Notes: generated by a model from the sequence alone, not told the origin. DNA of 64,000 nt from Leptofilum sp965223525 (GCF_965223525.1 NZ_CBDCWX010000004.1:1054001-1118000), one strand, 5' to 3'; positions 1 through 8,294 are shown, counted from the first letter of the stretch. Program-made: numbers and translations.

Positions 1-342
1 CCGCCGCACAATGCGTTTGGGCGTCACGCGCCCCGGATCGTAGCTGATGCGGGCTTCGCGCTGCAAAAAGCTCACGTCGGCCTCGGCCACGCCCGGTGTG
101 CGGCTCAACCGCTCCCGAATGAGCCAGGCGCAGGAGGGGCACCACAAGCCGCCCAGGGAGAATACGCCTGTCTCCACTTCCCCGCCCTCAATTTCAACCC
201 CAGGCAAAATGGGCTCCGCCTCGCGCAGCAAGCTGCTCACTTCTCGGCACGATGGGCAACAAAAGGTTTCACCGTTTTCGCCCAAAATTGGATGCCAGGC
301 AGGTAAACCGCACAGGTCGCAGGCGATGGCGTCGGCTACCAT
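1..342 (-). CDS. Copper-type heavy-metal P-type ATPase, N-terminal part (runs off left edge)
   Basis: Only the first 114 codons are in the window, read from the ATG at 342 down to base 1. The N-terminus has two Cys pairs, CDLC (about residues 8-11) and CCPSC (about 33-37), as in the metal-binding preamble of CcoI/FixI-like ATPases. An HMA-type domain follows with the motif GGLWCPSCAWLI near residue 70. The ATPase core lies outside the window. The start overlaps the stop of the UreH_2-type gene (336-342), so the two are translationally coupled. In oxidase clusters this family exports Cu(I) across the membrane for loading CuA or CuB centres, which fits the oxidoreductase genes upstream. Metal specificity is inferred from motif and context, because the transmembrane CPC motif cannot be seen. 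Confidence 0.85.
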   Translation of the reverse strand, partial: MVADAIACDLCGLPAWHPILGENGETFCCPSCREVSSLLREAEPILPGVEIEGGEVETGVFSLGGLWCPSCAWLIRERLSRTPGVAEADVSFLQREARISYDPGRVTPKRIVRR

Positions 343-1103
343 ATCATCACGCTGCCCAAATGGAGATGGCTCACCCAGCCCCACATCGCCAAACCGCGCA
401 GGCTCATCTGCACGCCAAACAGCACCACTGCCACCGCTCCGATGGTGCGTAGGTGGGGAACGGCCGTTTGCCAATTTGGTCGCCGCGCCAGCAGCCCCAT
501 CCCCCAGGTTAGCGGCAACGTGCCCACGCCAAATGCCAGCATGGTTAGCCCCCCCAACAAAGGCGAACCAGCGACAGCCGCAGCCAGCAGCGCCGCCAGC
601 ACCAGCCCGCAAGGCAAAAATCCCCAAGCAATCCCCAGCCCAAAGGCGGTTATAACCCCAGCTTGTTCCGTGCTTTGTTTTGGCTGAATCGTCAGGCGGC
701 GCATCAAACGCCCCCAAGCACGGGTGACGCGTACCAACAGCAGTTCTGGCGAGGGCACTCGTCCCAACATTGCCAAAGCGATGTAAAAAGCGAGAACGGC
801 CGTAAGCAAAGCCAGCCCACCCTGCCAAACATTCAACCCTGGCAAGAGCGTGGCCGCAGAAACATCAGAATCATGATGCGAATGCGCCATTTGCTCCCCA
901 CCCATGCCCATTATCAAACCCTGACCAACCCAACCAGCCAAGCCACCCAAAATGCCATAACTGCAAATGCGACCTAGCTGAACCAACAGCCAGCGCCAGC
1001 CTTGCGTTACACCACGTCTCGCTAGCAACACAGACACCCCGCCACACATCGTGGCGCAATGCCCCAAACTGCCAGTTAAACCTAGTACAAAAACAGCAAC
1101 CAT
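336..1103 (-). CDS. UreH_2/TauE-like membrane protein of copper-enzyme clusters
   Basis: This is a 255-residue polytopic membrane protein with about six hydrophobic segments. The first segment carries GSLGHCATMCGG (residues about 10-21) and the fourth carries FLPCGLV; Cys/His/Met motifs at these places are typical of the family usually labelled 'sulfite exporter TauE/SafE' next to ccoNOP and copper ATPase genes. A His-rich loop (HSHHDSD) lies near residue 75. The gene is directly followed by, and overlaps, the copper ATPase start. The likely role is copper handling during oxidase maturation, rather than sulfite export; this is inference from motif and neighbourhood. The upstream gap holds an inverted repeat (1128-1180). 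Confidence 0.8.
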   Translation of the reverse strand: MVAVFVLGLTGSLGHCATMCGGVSVLLARRGVTQGWRWLLVQLGRICSYGILGGLAGWVGQGLIMGMGGEQMAHSHHDSDVSAATLLPGLNVWQGGLALLTAVLAFYIALAMLGRVPSPELLLVRVTRAWGRLMRRLTIQPKQSTEQAGVITAFGLGIAWGFLPCGLVLAALLAAAVAGSPLLGGLTMLAFGVGTLPLTWGMGLLARRPNWQTAVPHLRTIGAVAVVLFGVQMSLRGLAMWGWVSHLHLGSVMIW

Positions 1104-1127
1104 TTTTACCGTTTCATGTAGGGGCTA

Positions 1128-1180
1128 GGCAGGTGGGGCAAATTTGTGCAAAGCAAATCAACTTGTCACCACCTGCCTCG
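1128..1180. repeat. Intergenic inverted repeat between subunit I and UreH_2 gene
   Basis: The arms AGGCAGGTGG and CCACCTGCCT are exact complements separated by about 32 bases, with further imperfect pairing outside (GGGGCT / CGCCC). It lies just past the subunit I stop and before the next start on the same strand. It could act as an RNA-processing or attenuating stem, or be one of the dispersed intergenic repeats seen elsewhere in the window. Confidence 0.5.
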
Positions 1181-1186
1181 CCCTTA

Positions 1187-2917
1187 CTAATTGATCATCC
1201 AAGTACGACCCAGCAGCCACCAGTTGCTAAAGTAGTAAATGACAAAGAACATCAAGAAACCAAACACCAAAACCACCGTGCCTTTGGGAGCAATCTTACC
1301 TGTTGCTTCTTTTCCATTGGCCGGAATCGCATCGTCTACCAGCGGATTTTCCTGGCTCATAACCAACGTCAGGCGGCGAGCTTCTTGCCGCTTACCCGTC
1401 AATACTGAAGTCAAAACAACAGTCAGGTACATCACGCCGCCAACAATGGCGATAATTGCCCCAATACCCATAATGCCTAGCATAAATTCGGCCGTGCTAG
1501 GAATAAAAGCCTTAAACGTTGATGAAGCAAACGTGATGTCCCAATGGCGACGCGGCACACCCTGCAAGCCGCTGGCAATCATGCCGATGGAAACCAGCAG
1601 CATCCCGAAACCAAACACATAAGGCTGGCGAGATGCCCAACTCTTCAGCTTTAGCTCGCGTCGGAAAATTAGCGGAATCAAGTAATAGGTAAGCCCCATA
1701 AAAGCTAACGTGGTACCAGAAACCACTGTGGCGTGGAAATGACCCGGCAGGCGCATGGTGTTATGCGCCAGCATATTGACCTGTTCGGTACCAATCGTCA
1801 CGCCCGTAACGCCGCCAATCCAGCCAAACAGCACCATTGAAATAACCAAGGCCGAGAATCCTGGTTCGCGCCAGGGTGCTTTACGAATCCATTCAAACAA
1901 GCTCTTAGTGTATCCTTTACGTCGCTGTGCCGCCTCGACTGCGCCGGGAATGGAGAAGGCATGAATGAGGCTACCCAAAACCGCCAAATACATGGCGTAC
2001 GAGGTGTTGGTCACCTTCCAAAGGAAGCTATAGCCAGGATCAGTTAGCAGGTGATGGGCAGAGCCGAGGTTGATAAACAAGACGTAGAGAATAAATGCCA
2101 ACCGTGACAGCTTTTCGTTTAGAGGTACGGCACCAACGGTAATGGCTGCCAGAGCGTACCAAATGGCAACCATTGCCGCCAAATTGATTTGCTGTGCTGG
2201 GTGGCCAAAGCCCCAAAACAGGTTGCGGTAGTAGCCTGGGTCAAGCGGTGGAATCCAATCTAATGACCAAAGCAGCGCAGGTACAAAGGCCAACGCGCCA
2301 GACAGCAGCGTGTAAACGGCAATGATAGCCGCAGCAATGAGTCCATAAGTTACCAAGGGAGCAGAGCCTTCATAGCGGCGTTCTCGCTTGGCAGTGATGA
2401 CCGTAGCAAAAAAGAGTATGACGGCAATGAGCGCGCCCACAGCAAAAAGCACAATGCCCAAATAAAAGAGCGGATGTGCCTTCAGGGGAACGTAAGCGGT
2501 AAACATCACGTCAGCTTCGCCAAGCATAACCATGATGTTGGTCATAAGTGCGCCGCCCGCCATAAGGATAAAGGCTGCCCAGCCAATTTTGGGCTGCACC
2601 AGGCGGGCGTTTAGCATCACCGCGCTGCCAAAGTAGAGGCCAGCCACTTCAAAAAAGACAATCCAGCAAACGAGCATATCGAAGCCGTGTGCGGTTAAGA
2701 TGCGGTAGAACCAGACGGGGTTTAGCAGGTGAATGGCCTGCCAACGGGTAAGTGCCAACAGCAAGGCAAACAAACCGCCGATTGCCAAAAAGACAACGGC
2801 CGCAACCGCATTGGCAATAATTAACTTCTCGGCGGCTAAATCAACTTTGAGGGCAGTGACAGGACACGTACGAAAGTTTGCATCATCCTGTGGTTGGGGT
2901 ACAGCAATGGTCGCCAT
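1187..2917 (-). CDS. Haem-copper oxidoreductase subunit I, B-family-like, lacking the cross-linked Tyr (candidate NO reductase)
   Basis: A 576-residue, roughly 13-segment membrane protein. ATG at 2917 is chosen because AAGGAGG lies just upstream; a longer reading to 2959 lacks this. The metal ligands of a ba3-type core are present: His77 (TAHGFD) and His395 for the low-spin haem, His393 (PGHFH) for the active-site haem, and His239, His288 and His289 (SAHHLLTDPG) for CuB. The usual motif GHPxxY, whose Tyr is cross-linked to the CuB His in oxygen reductases, reads GHPAQQ here, so Gln243 stands at the Tyr position (bases 2189-2191). Related HCO families without this Tyr reduce nitric oxide. The gene lies downstream of subunit II and a small subunit. 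Family assignment is strong; NO reduction rather than O2 reduction is inference. Confidence 0.9.
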   Translation of the reverse strand: MATIAVPQPQDDANFRTCPVTALKVDLAAEKLIIANAVAAVVFLAIGGLFALLLALTRWQAIHLLNPVWFYRILTAHGFDMLVCWIVFFEVAGLYFGSAVMLNARLVQPKIGWAAFILMAGGALMTNIMVMLGEADVMFTAYVPLKAHPLFYLGIVLFAVGALIAVILFFATVITAKRERRYEGSAPLVTYGLIAAAIIAVYTLLSGALAFVPALLWSLDWIPPLDPGYYRNLFWGFGHPAQQINLAAMVAIWYALAAITVGAVPLNEKLSRLAFILYVLFINLGSAHHLLTDPGYSFLWKVTNTSYAMYLAVLGSLIHAFSIPGAVEAAQRRKGYTKSLFEWIRKAPWREPGFSALVISMVLFGWIGGVTGVTIGTEQVNMLAHNTMRLPGHFHATVVSGTTLAFMGLTYYLIPLIFRRELKLKSWASRQPYVFGFGMLLVSIGMIASGLQGVPRRHWDITFASSTFKAFIPSTAEFMLGIMGIGAIIAIVGGVMYLTVVLTSVLTGKRQEARRLTLVMSQENPLVDDAIPANGKEATGKIAPKGTVVLVFGFLMFFVIYYFSNWWLLGRTWMIN

Positions 2918-3050
2918 TGTTTCTTCCTCCTTGCAAAATAATTTTGCCTCAGAGATCACAGAGAAAAGAGAGAAATCTGTCGCGCAAAGCGTGCTATCTG
3001 CGAAATCTGTTAATTTTTAATGATGTCGAGATTGGGTTCATGCCATCTCA

Positions 3051-3572
3051 TTACTCATTAACGATGATCTTGCCCACCATCAGGTGATGGCCGATGGCGC
3101 AAAATTCGTTACACACAACTGAAAATTCCCCAGTTTGGGTTGGGGTGATGGTGGCAATGTAGTCATAGCCCGGCAAAACTTGCAAATTCAAATTCACTGG
3201 CTGCAAAGAAAACCCATGCTGCACGTCTAATGAAGAGAGATGCAATCGGTACGTTTCGCCTTCTTCAAGCTGCAAAACTGGATACCATTGCCACTGCCGA
3301 GCTAAATAATAAACATCGCTGCCGGGTGGCGGCGCAACAACAGGGATGCCGTTTTCTGTACCAACTTCATATTGGGCAACCATTTCCTGGACCTTTTCTT
3401 CGAAGGCTTCTGGGGTGGTGCTTAAGGTTTCGGCGGGAACGTTTTGACGGCCGTAAAAGTACCAAATCGGCATCATCGCTGTTAATAAAATACACCAGAA
3501 GAACGCGATGATAAGCCAGCTTCTTTCATAACGGTGGAGGGGTTTCCACCAGGTTCGCTCAGGGGCAAGCAT
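3051..3572 (-). CDS. Haem-copper oxidoreductase subunit II with CuA site
   Basis: This 173-residue protein has one N-terminal membrane anchor (about 18-40) and a C-terminal cupredoxin domain facing outwards. All CuA ligands are visible: His119 (VQHGF), Cys154, Cys158, His162 and Met165, in the spacing C-x3-C-x3-H-x2-M of the Thermus ba3 enzyme. It accepts electrons from a small soluble donor (cytochrome c or a blue copper protein) and passes them to the haem of subunit I. Short single-anchor length and spacing fit the B family. The start at 3572 is preceded by AAAGGAGGAA. The CuA site means that even if the enzyme reduces NO, it would use a soluble donor and not quinol. Confidence 0.92.
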   Translation of the reverse strand: MLAPERTWWKPLHRYERSWLIIAFFWCILLTAMMPIWYFYGRQNVPAETLSTTPEAFEEKVQEMVAQYEVGTENGIPVVAPPPGSDVYYLARQWQWYPVLQLEEGETYRLHLSSLDVQHGFSLQPVNLNLQVLPGYDYIATITPTQTGEFSVVCNEFCAIGHHLMVGKIIVNE

Positions 3573-3593
3573 AATAAATTCCTCCTTTGGAGT

Positions 3594-3625
3594 CGTGGCT
3601 AGTGGTTAGCGGCTAGTGTAAGCCA
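3594..3625. repeat. Short direct repeat between oxidase subunits
   Basis: The unit GGCTAGTG / GGTTAG / GGCTAGTG recurs as an imperfect direct repeat in the gap between the small subunit and subunit II. It carries no visible coding sequence. It may be a fragment of a dispersed intergenic repeat. Confidence 0.35.
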
Positions 3626-3666
3626 CCAGCAACCACCTGCAATGTGGCAAATGTGATGGTGGGGTA

Positions 3667-3828
3667 TTAGCGGAACAGTTCCCAAAGACCCCAAGCGTTG
3701 TAGACTAAACCGGAAATAGCAATTGAAAGTGCCAGCAGCAGGAAAATTTTGTCAAACCAAATTTGACCTTTAGGGATCTCTTGGCTTTCTGCTTCCTGGT
3801 CTTTGGGGATGTCGTGATTCTCTTCCAT
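3667..3828 (-). CDS. Small single-span subunit of the haem-copper enzyme
   Basis: A 53-residue protein: an acidic, charged N-terminus (about 1-25), then one hydrophobic helix (about 28-47) ending in an aromatic tail (WELFR). The ATG at 3828 has GGAGGTG eight bases upstream, so the longer in-frame reading from 3921 is rejected. Position before subunit II and size match the CbaD/subunit IIa helix of ba3-type enzymes, which fills the place of a missing subunit II helix. Sequence identity to CbaD cannot be judged here, so the role rests on topology and context. Confidence 0.75.
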   Translation of the reverse strand: MEENHDIPKDQEAESQEIPKGQIWFDKIFLLLALSIAISGLVYNAWGLWELFR

Positions 3829-3933
3829 ATCCTTCACCTCCAGAAGTTTGTTGGGGACACAAATAGTGCGTGCAGGATAATGGTAAGGGAAACGGCCGTA
3901 CAATTCTTTGCAATTGTGCAAATTGTGGGCTTT

Positions 3934-5445
3934 CTACCGCCGAAAACGACGCCGACGCCGTGAGGTTACGGCCGTTTCCACTTCATGATGTTTCGGCACG
4001 GGAGGTAACGGCTGGTTTGTTTTTAAGCCAGCCCGGATAAGGCGACGCATTTCGGCATCTAGCTTGGAATCAGTTTGGATGGGGGTGTAGGCGGCGAGGC
4101 GTTGGGTAACGGCCGTTTTCGCCCGCTCCTGCAATGTTGGAGAACCCGCCTTCTGCCAATTCTCACGATTCATTCGATCAATGACCCCACCTGGCAAATA
4201 AAGTGATCGGGGCCAATGGGCCAGCGTGTGTTCAGCCGTGATGAGGTGTTCCTCGGCCAAAAGCTGGCGCACTAAATCTACCGTCGGCAAATCCCCTTGC
4301 ACTTTCATTTCCCGCACAAAATGGAGCGCCTGGCCGCATAGATCATTGTCTACCACCAACTTTTCTAGGCTAAAAACCAGCACATAGTCCAGCATTCCCG
4401 GCCCCGACACGGAATTTATGCCAGCCAACGCCGCCAGCAGCGCACTGCCAAATGTTTCTGCCCCGGCCTGGGCATCCAGAAACTTGCCGTCGCTCAGGGC
4501 CATGTACGCCTGGGTGGGGAGGCTGAGGTGCTTGGCAACGGCCGTATACGCCACGTCCAAATGCAAGGCTTCGATGGCCACCATCGGCGAGGTAGCCGCT
4601 TTCATGTGAAATGTTGCCGGTGCGCCGCCAAACAGCACTGGTGCACCCGGCTTCACAATTTGAGCCATCGTTAACCCCGCCAACACATCGGCCGTATGGA
4701 ACACGGTTGCCCCCACCAACGTCACCGGAGCGATAAGCCCCATCAGCGTGACGGGGACAATCTCAACGGGAATGCCCGCTTCTACGCAATCCAGCAAGTT
4801 TTGGCAAGAATCTTCCCCGTAGCGGAAGTTACCCGTCGCCGTGATGGTAAATATTGACAGGGGACGCGCCGCCAAATCAGCCTGATCTTGTCGGAAGAGC
4901 CTCATCATTTCCGCCATGCGCGGCACGCCACGCTCCGTAAATGCACCGGAAACCACGGGCTTGTGCGAATTGGTAAGACAAAGATAGAGGCGCCATGCGT
5001 CAGAAACGGCCGCTTCAATATCGTCGTTGGTAGAGAAGGCGGTGGCCAGGTAGGCAATATGTTCCAAACCGTCGGCCAGGCGCACGTATTCCGCGAAATC
5101 GGCCGTATTAGCCAACCGCGTTTCACCCGTGCGGCGATCCAGCACCTTGAGACCGCTGGAACCAGGTACAAAATGCACGCTGTCTCCGCCCAGCTCCGCG
5201 TGAGGGTTTCCTTCGCGGTCATACAGCGTAAATGAAGACGGCGTGGCTTCAATGGCCCACTCCACCACATCGGCAGGGAACAAAATGCGCTCGCCCGCAG
5301 CATCCAGCTTCAAACCATAATCGAGCAGCCGCTGGCGCAGCACTGGGCCGCGCACCTCAATGCCAATTTCGCTTAAAATGCGCTTGGCTTCGTCCAAAAT
5401 CTGGGTGATAAGTTCAGGGGAAACAACGCTCAAGCTTGGGCGCAT
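3934..5445 (-). CDS. MttB-family corrinoid methyltransferase, non-pyrrolysine type
   Basis: 503 residues, matching the MttB (trimethylamine methyltransferase) superfamily, a TIM-barrel that moves a methyl group from a quaternary or tertiary amine to a corrinoid protein. The reading frame has no internal amber codon where archaeal MttB has pyrrolysine. It therefore belongs to the MtgB-like branch, whose known members demethylate compounds such as glycine betaine, proline betaine or carnitine. The start at 5445 has GGAGAGG upstream. The C-terminus ends in an Arg-rich tail (SRRRRRFRR). No corrinoid protein or reactivase gene is adjacent, so substrate and partner are unknown. It is divergent from meaB, another cobalamin-linked gene, and is followed at 105 bases by the haem-copper operon. 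Confidence 0.85.
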   Translation of the reverse strand: MRPSLSVVSPELITQILDEAKRILSEIGIEVRGPVLRQRLLDYGLKLDAAGERILFPADVVEWAIEATPSSFTLYDREGNPHAELGGDSVHFVPGSSGLKVLDRRTGETRLANTADFAEYVRLADGLEHIAYLATAFSTNDDIEAAVSDAWRLYLCLTNSHKPVVSGAFTERGVPRMAEMMRLFRQDQADLAARPLSIFTITATGNFRYGEDSCQNLLDCVEAGIPVEIVPVTLMGLIAPVTLVGATVFHTADVLAGLTMAQIVKPGAPVLFGGAPATFHMKAATSPMVAIEALHLDVAYTAVAKHLSLPTQAYMALSDGKFLDAQAGAETFGSALLAALAGINSVSGPGMLDYVLVFSLEKLVVDNDLCGQALHFVREMKVQGDLPTVDLVRQLLAEEHLITAEHTLAHWPRSLYLPGGVIDRMNRENWQKAGSPTLQERAKTAVTQRLAAYTPIQTDSKLDAEMRRLIRAGLKTNQPLPPVPKHHEVETAVTSRRRRRFRR

Positions 5446-5616
5446 AATTACCTCTCCATAATCAGTCCTTCGAAATGGAGGAGTGAGCATCCTCTCTTCG
5501 ATCTACTGACAATGCTTACTAAACGTCAAAGTGGGGCAAGTTTAGAGGGGTTTTTCCCTTTGGTCGAAATGACAGGCGTAGGACGCTTGTGGCTGTGCAG
5601 GAACAGCCGTTTCCGC

Positions 5617-5629
5617 TACCATTACCCAC
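5617..5629 (+). promoter_or_regulatory. Candidate leaderless promoter of meaB
   Basis: TACCAT lies seven bases before the meaB ATG and no Shine-Dalgarno sequence is present. The spacing places transcription start at or next to the start codon. The -35 region is weak. Confidence 0.35.
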
Positions 5630-6616
5630 ATGAGCAAAGTAACAACAGAAGCTTACGTCGAGGGCGTGCTGGCGGGCAACCGGGTGATGCTGGCCCGTAC
5701 AATTACGCTGGTAGAAAGCAATGCCCAGCGCCACTTTGAACAGGCGCAGGCGGTTTTGAGCCACTTGCTGCCTCACACCGGCCAATCGCTCCGGGTCGGC
5801 GTAACCGGCGTGCCGGGGGCAGGTAAATCTACCCTCATTGAAACGTTGGGGCTAAAGTTAGTGCAGGCAGGGCACAAGGTAGCAGTTTTGGCTGTGGATC
5901 CTACCAGTTCCATCACCAAAGGCTCCATCTTGGGAGACAAAACCCGGATGGAGATGCTAACGCGAGAGGAGAATGCGTTTGTACGGCCGTCTCCAACTGG
6001 CGGCATGTTGGGTGGGGTGGCCCGCAAAACGCGGGAGTCCATTCTGGTGTGTGAAGCGGCGGGCTACGACGTGATTTTGGTGGAAACGGTGGGCACCGGA
6101 CAAAGCGAAATTACGGTGCGCTCGATGGTAGATTTTTTCCTGCTGCTGCTGGTTCCCGGCGCTGGCGACGAACTGCAAGGGATCAAAAAAGGGGTGGTGG
6201 AGATTGCCGACGCGATATTGATCAACAAGGCCGATGGGGAAAACAAGGTGCGAGCTGAGGCAGCACGGACTGAGTACAATCGCGCCTTGCATTACCTGAC
6301 ACCCGCCATAGAAGGCTGGCGGCCGCGTGCCTACACCGCCTCTGCCCTGGAAGATGCAGGTATTGACAAGATTTGGTCGGCGATTGAGTCGTTCCAGGAG
6401 AAAATGACCGAGTCCGGGGCGTGGCAAGCCCGGCGCAAGGCCCAGCTGCAGGAGTGGCTACACACAGTTATTGCCGAGCAGCTCAAGCAAAGTTTTTATG
6501 CCCAGCCTACCGTGCAGGCTGCACTGCCGGATTTGGAAACGGCCGTGCGCCAGGGCAAACTCCCCCCAACCACCGCTGCATTGCAACTGCTGCAAATTTA
6601 TAAAACGAATCAGTAG
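5630..6616 (+). CDS. meaB: Methylmalonyl-CoA mutase chaperone GTPase MeaB
   Basis: 328 residues, the usual MeaB/ArgK length. The P-loop GVPGAGKS is at residues 60-67. The signature stretches LAVDPTSS, GGMLGGVARKT and ILVETVGTGQSE follow, the last bearing the switch residues, then NKADGEN as the guanine-specificity motif. The C-terminal part is the helical dimerisation arm. The G protein guards adenosylcobalamin loading and repair of methylmalonyl-CoA mutase (or a related mutase). No mutase subunit is in the window. It is divergently placed from the MttB-family gene, with 184 bases between the starts. There is no clear ribosome-binding site. Confidence 0.95.
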   Translation: MSKVTTEAYVEGVLAGNRVMLARTITLVESNAQRHFEQAQAVLSHLLPHTGQSLRVGVTGVPGAGKSTLIETLGLKLVQAGHKVAVLAVDPTSSITKGSILGDKTRMEMLTREENAFVRPSPTGGMLGGVARKTRESILVCEAAGYDVILVETVGTGQSEITVRSMVDFFLLLLVPGAGDELQGIKKGVVEIADAILINKADGENKVRAEAARTEYNRALHYLTPAIEGWRPRAYTASALEDAGIDKIWSAIESFQEKMTESGAWQARRKAQLQEWLHTVIAEQLKQSFYAQPTVQAALPDLETAVRQGKLPPTTAALQLLQIYKTNQ

Positions 6617-6620
6617 CAAC

Positions 6621-6647
6621 AAAAAGGCCAAGCTAATAAGCTTGACC
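6621..6647 (-). terminator. Terminator of the RRM gene
   Basis: GGCCAAGCT and AGCTTGACC pair around the loop AATA with one mismatch. Read on the minus strand, the stem is followed by a run of five T (AAAAA at 6621-6625 on plus). It lies between the convergent meaB and RRM genes. Confidence 0.65.
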
Positions 6648-6682
6648 TCCATCTTCAGTTTGTGATTTGATTAGAAGTGAAA

Positions 6683-7018
6683 TTATCCCCAGCCGCGACC
6701 GCCGCCGTAGTTATCACGATTGCCACCGCCACGGTAACCTCCACCGCCGCGTCGGCCACCGCCCCCGCGATTTTCGCGTGGTCGTGCTTCATTGACGCGC
6801 AAAGCACGGCCGTTAAAGTCGTGTCCATCTAATGCTTCAATAGCCGCCTCAGCCTCCGCATCTGCCATTTCTACAAAGCAAAAGCCACGAAAACGACCTG
6901 TGTCTCGATCATTGATCATCGCCAAAGAGTCTACGTTGCCAAATGGCGTAAACAAATCATACACTTCATCTTCGCTTGCCGAAAACGGTAAATTTCCTAC
7001 ATAAATTTTCTTGGACAA
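6683..7018 (-). CDS. Glycine-rich RRM RNA-binding protein
   Basis: 111 residues from a TTG start at 7018 that is preceded by AGGAGAT; the ATG reading from 7054 would put the ribosome-binding site inside the gene. One RRM fold fills residues 4-80, with RNP2 KIYVGNL and RNP1 RGFCFVEM. The tail is Arg-Gly rich (RENRGGGGRRGGGGYR and following). Small RRM proteins of this build in cyanobacteria and Chloroflexota bind single-stranded RNA and are often cold-induced. The long upstream gap (7019-7313) could hold a structured leader, but none was established. Target RNAs are unknown. Confidence 0.9.
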   Translation of the reverse strand: MSKKIYVGNLPFSASEDEVYDLFTPFGNVDSLAMINDRDTGRFRGFCFVEMADAEAEAAIEALDGHDFNGRALRVNEARPRENRGGGGRRGGGGYRGGGNRDNYGGGRGWG

Positions 7019-7174
7019 AGGTTTATCTCCTATACTATTTCCACTCTGTAACACAGGAACCTGGCACGCATGGAATGCTAATATTGTTGCGAATTATCCC
7101 CTGTTTATTTCCTTTGTCCAACAGATCGATTTTCAGCTTCATGGTTTTCCAAAAGTCTACATTATTAGCCGGTG

Positions 7175-7225
7175 GGACGCGGATAAATCATTTGTTTTCC
7201 GCGTCATCCGCGCTAGTCTGCGTCC
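7175..7225. repeat. Dispersed intergenic inverted repeat (GGACGCGGAT type)
   Basis: The segment opens with GGACGCGGATAAATC and closes with ATCCGCGC...CTGCGTCC, giving an imperfect inverted repeat in the 295-base gap between the RRM gene and the FkbM gene. A related form is at 38107-38158. It is of the REP-like kind; function is unknown. Confidence 0.5.
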
Positions 7226-7313
7226 TAAAATTGCGACAATTGAAAACCTTGTTGTTTCCTCAAATTTAGCCGCAAAATTCGCTCCCAACCTTGTTTTCTG
7301 GTAAAAGTGGGGC

Positions 7314-8234
7314 ATGAGCATTACAGATTTGAGCCTGCGGCTCTACCGCAAAACAATCAAGCGATTTCGTTCCGCACACGTAGCCACCCACTGGCTGATG
7401 ACCCACGGCGCGATACCAGTTTTAGAGAAAACCCGCCACTTTCGCACTATGCCAGATGATCCTTTCTGGTTTCGACTAGAGCTGCTCACCAATCGCCATG
7501 AGACGGAAACAGTTGCCCAGCTAGACAGGCTGGCTGCGCCTGGCATGACAATGCTGGACATTGGCGCACATGTTGGTTACTACTCTCGTCGCTACGCGAA
7601 GATTTTGGGGGAGAACGGCCGTATCTTTGCCTTTGAACCCCACCCCCGCACTTTTGCCACTCTGCAACACAATGTGAAACATCTGCCGCAGGTAACAGCC
7701 GTAAACCTGGCCCTGGCTGAACACGAAGGCACCGCCGAGCTGCACGACTACTTGATGATGTCTGCCAGCGGCTCATTGCATTACGATGAGGCAATGGTGG
7801 CTTTGCAAAAGGCCCAAACCCACGAAACCGACATCGCCCCTCGCATTGGGCAAACCTTTGCCGCTCAAACTTTCACTGTTCGTACCACACCCGTAGATGA
7901 TTTTTTGGCCGCACAGGAGGTCGAGCGGGTAGATTTGGTGAAGATGGACATCGAAGGGGCAGAAATTGGGGCTTTGCGCGGGATGCGGCAAACAATTGCC
8001 AACTCCCCTAACCTGAAGCTCATCATGGAGTACAACCCCCAGGCACTGAAAGCCTTTGGGCATGATCCCGTCGCTGCATTGCAAGAAATCCAGTCTTTTG
8101 GCTTTGCCAAAGTGGAGGCAATTGAGTCAAACTGCCGTTTAACCAACCTCACCCATCAGCCAGATCATCTGCAAACCCTCACCAACCATCTCATGCAAAA
8201 TATGGGAGTCATCAACCTGCTCTTGCAAAAATAG
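7314..8234 (+). CDS. FkbM-family SAM-dependent methyltransferase
   Basis: 306 residues. The Rossmann motif I reads MLDIGAHVGYYSR (about 80-92), followed by FAFEPHPRTFATL and, further on, VDLVKMDIEGAEIGALRGM, the hallmark of FkbM-like O-methyltransferases. The N-terminal 70 residues are variable and helical. Such enzymes methylate sugars or other hydroxyls in exported polysaccharides or secondary metabolites; the substrate cannot be told. It stands alone and convergent with the S9 peptidase. The start has only a weak GGGG upstream. Confidence 0.9.
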   Translation: MSITDLSLRLYRKTIKRFRSAHVATHWLMTHGAIPVLEKTRHFRTMPDDPFWFRLELLTNRHETETVAQLDRLAAPGMTMLDIGAHVGYYSRRYAKILGENGRIFAFEPHPRTFATLQHNVKHLPQVTAVNLALAEHEGTAELHDYLMMSASGSLHYDEAMVALQKAQTHETDIAPRIGQTFAAQTFTVRTTPVDDFLAAQEVERVDLVKMDIEGAEIGALRGMRQTIANSPNLKLIMEYNPQALKAFGHDPVAALQEIQSFGFAKVEAIESNCRLTNLTHQPDHLQTLTNHLMQNMGVINLLLQK

Positions 8235-8235
8235 A

Positions 8236-8291
8236 AGTATTGCGTATTGCGTAAAAATCGAGGCAGAACGGAATACGCTATACGCAATATG
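8236..8291. repeat. Inverted repeat, GTATTGCGTATTGCG family (copy 1)
   Basis: GTATTGCGTATTGCG on the left is mirrored by CGCTATACGCAATAT on the right, between the convergent stops of the FkbM and S9 peptidase genes. A sister copy lies at 10500-10543 on the other side of the same peptidase gene. It may serve as a bidirectional terminator or be a mobile REP-like unit. Confidence 0.6.
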
Positions 8292-8294
8292 CCG

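Noticed and set aside
1187..2917. Ordinary ba3 oxygen reductase
   Set aside because: Not excluded outright, but the missing cross-linked Tyr (Gln243) argues against it; reported as a candidate NO reductase instead.
3934..5445. Pyrrolysine-containing MttB
   Set aside because: No in-frame amber codon is present; the protein is a full-length non-pyrrolysine family member.
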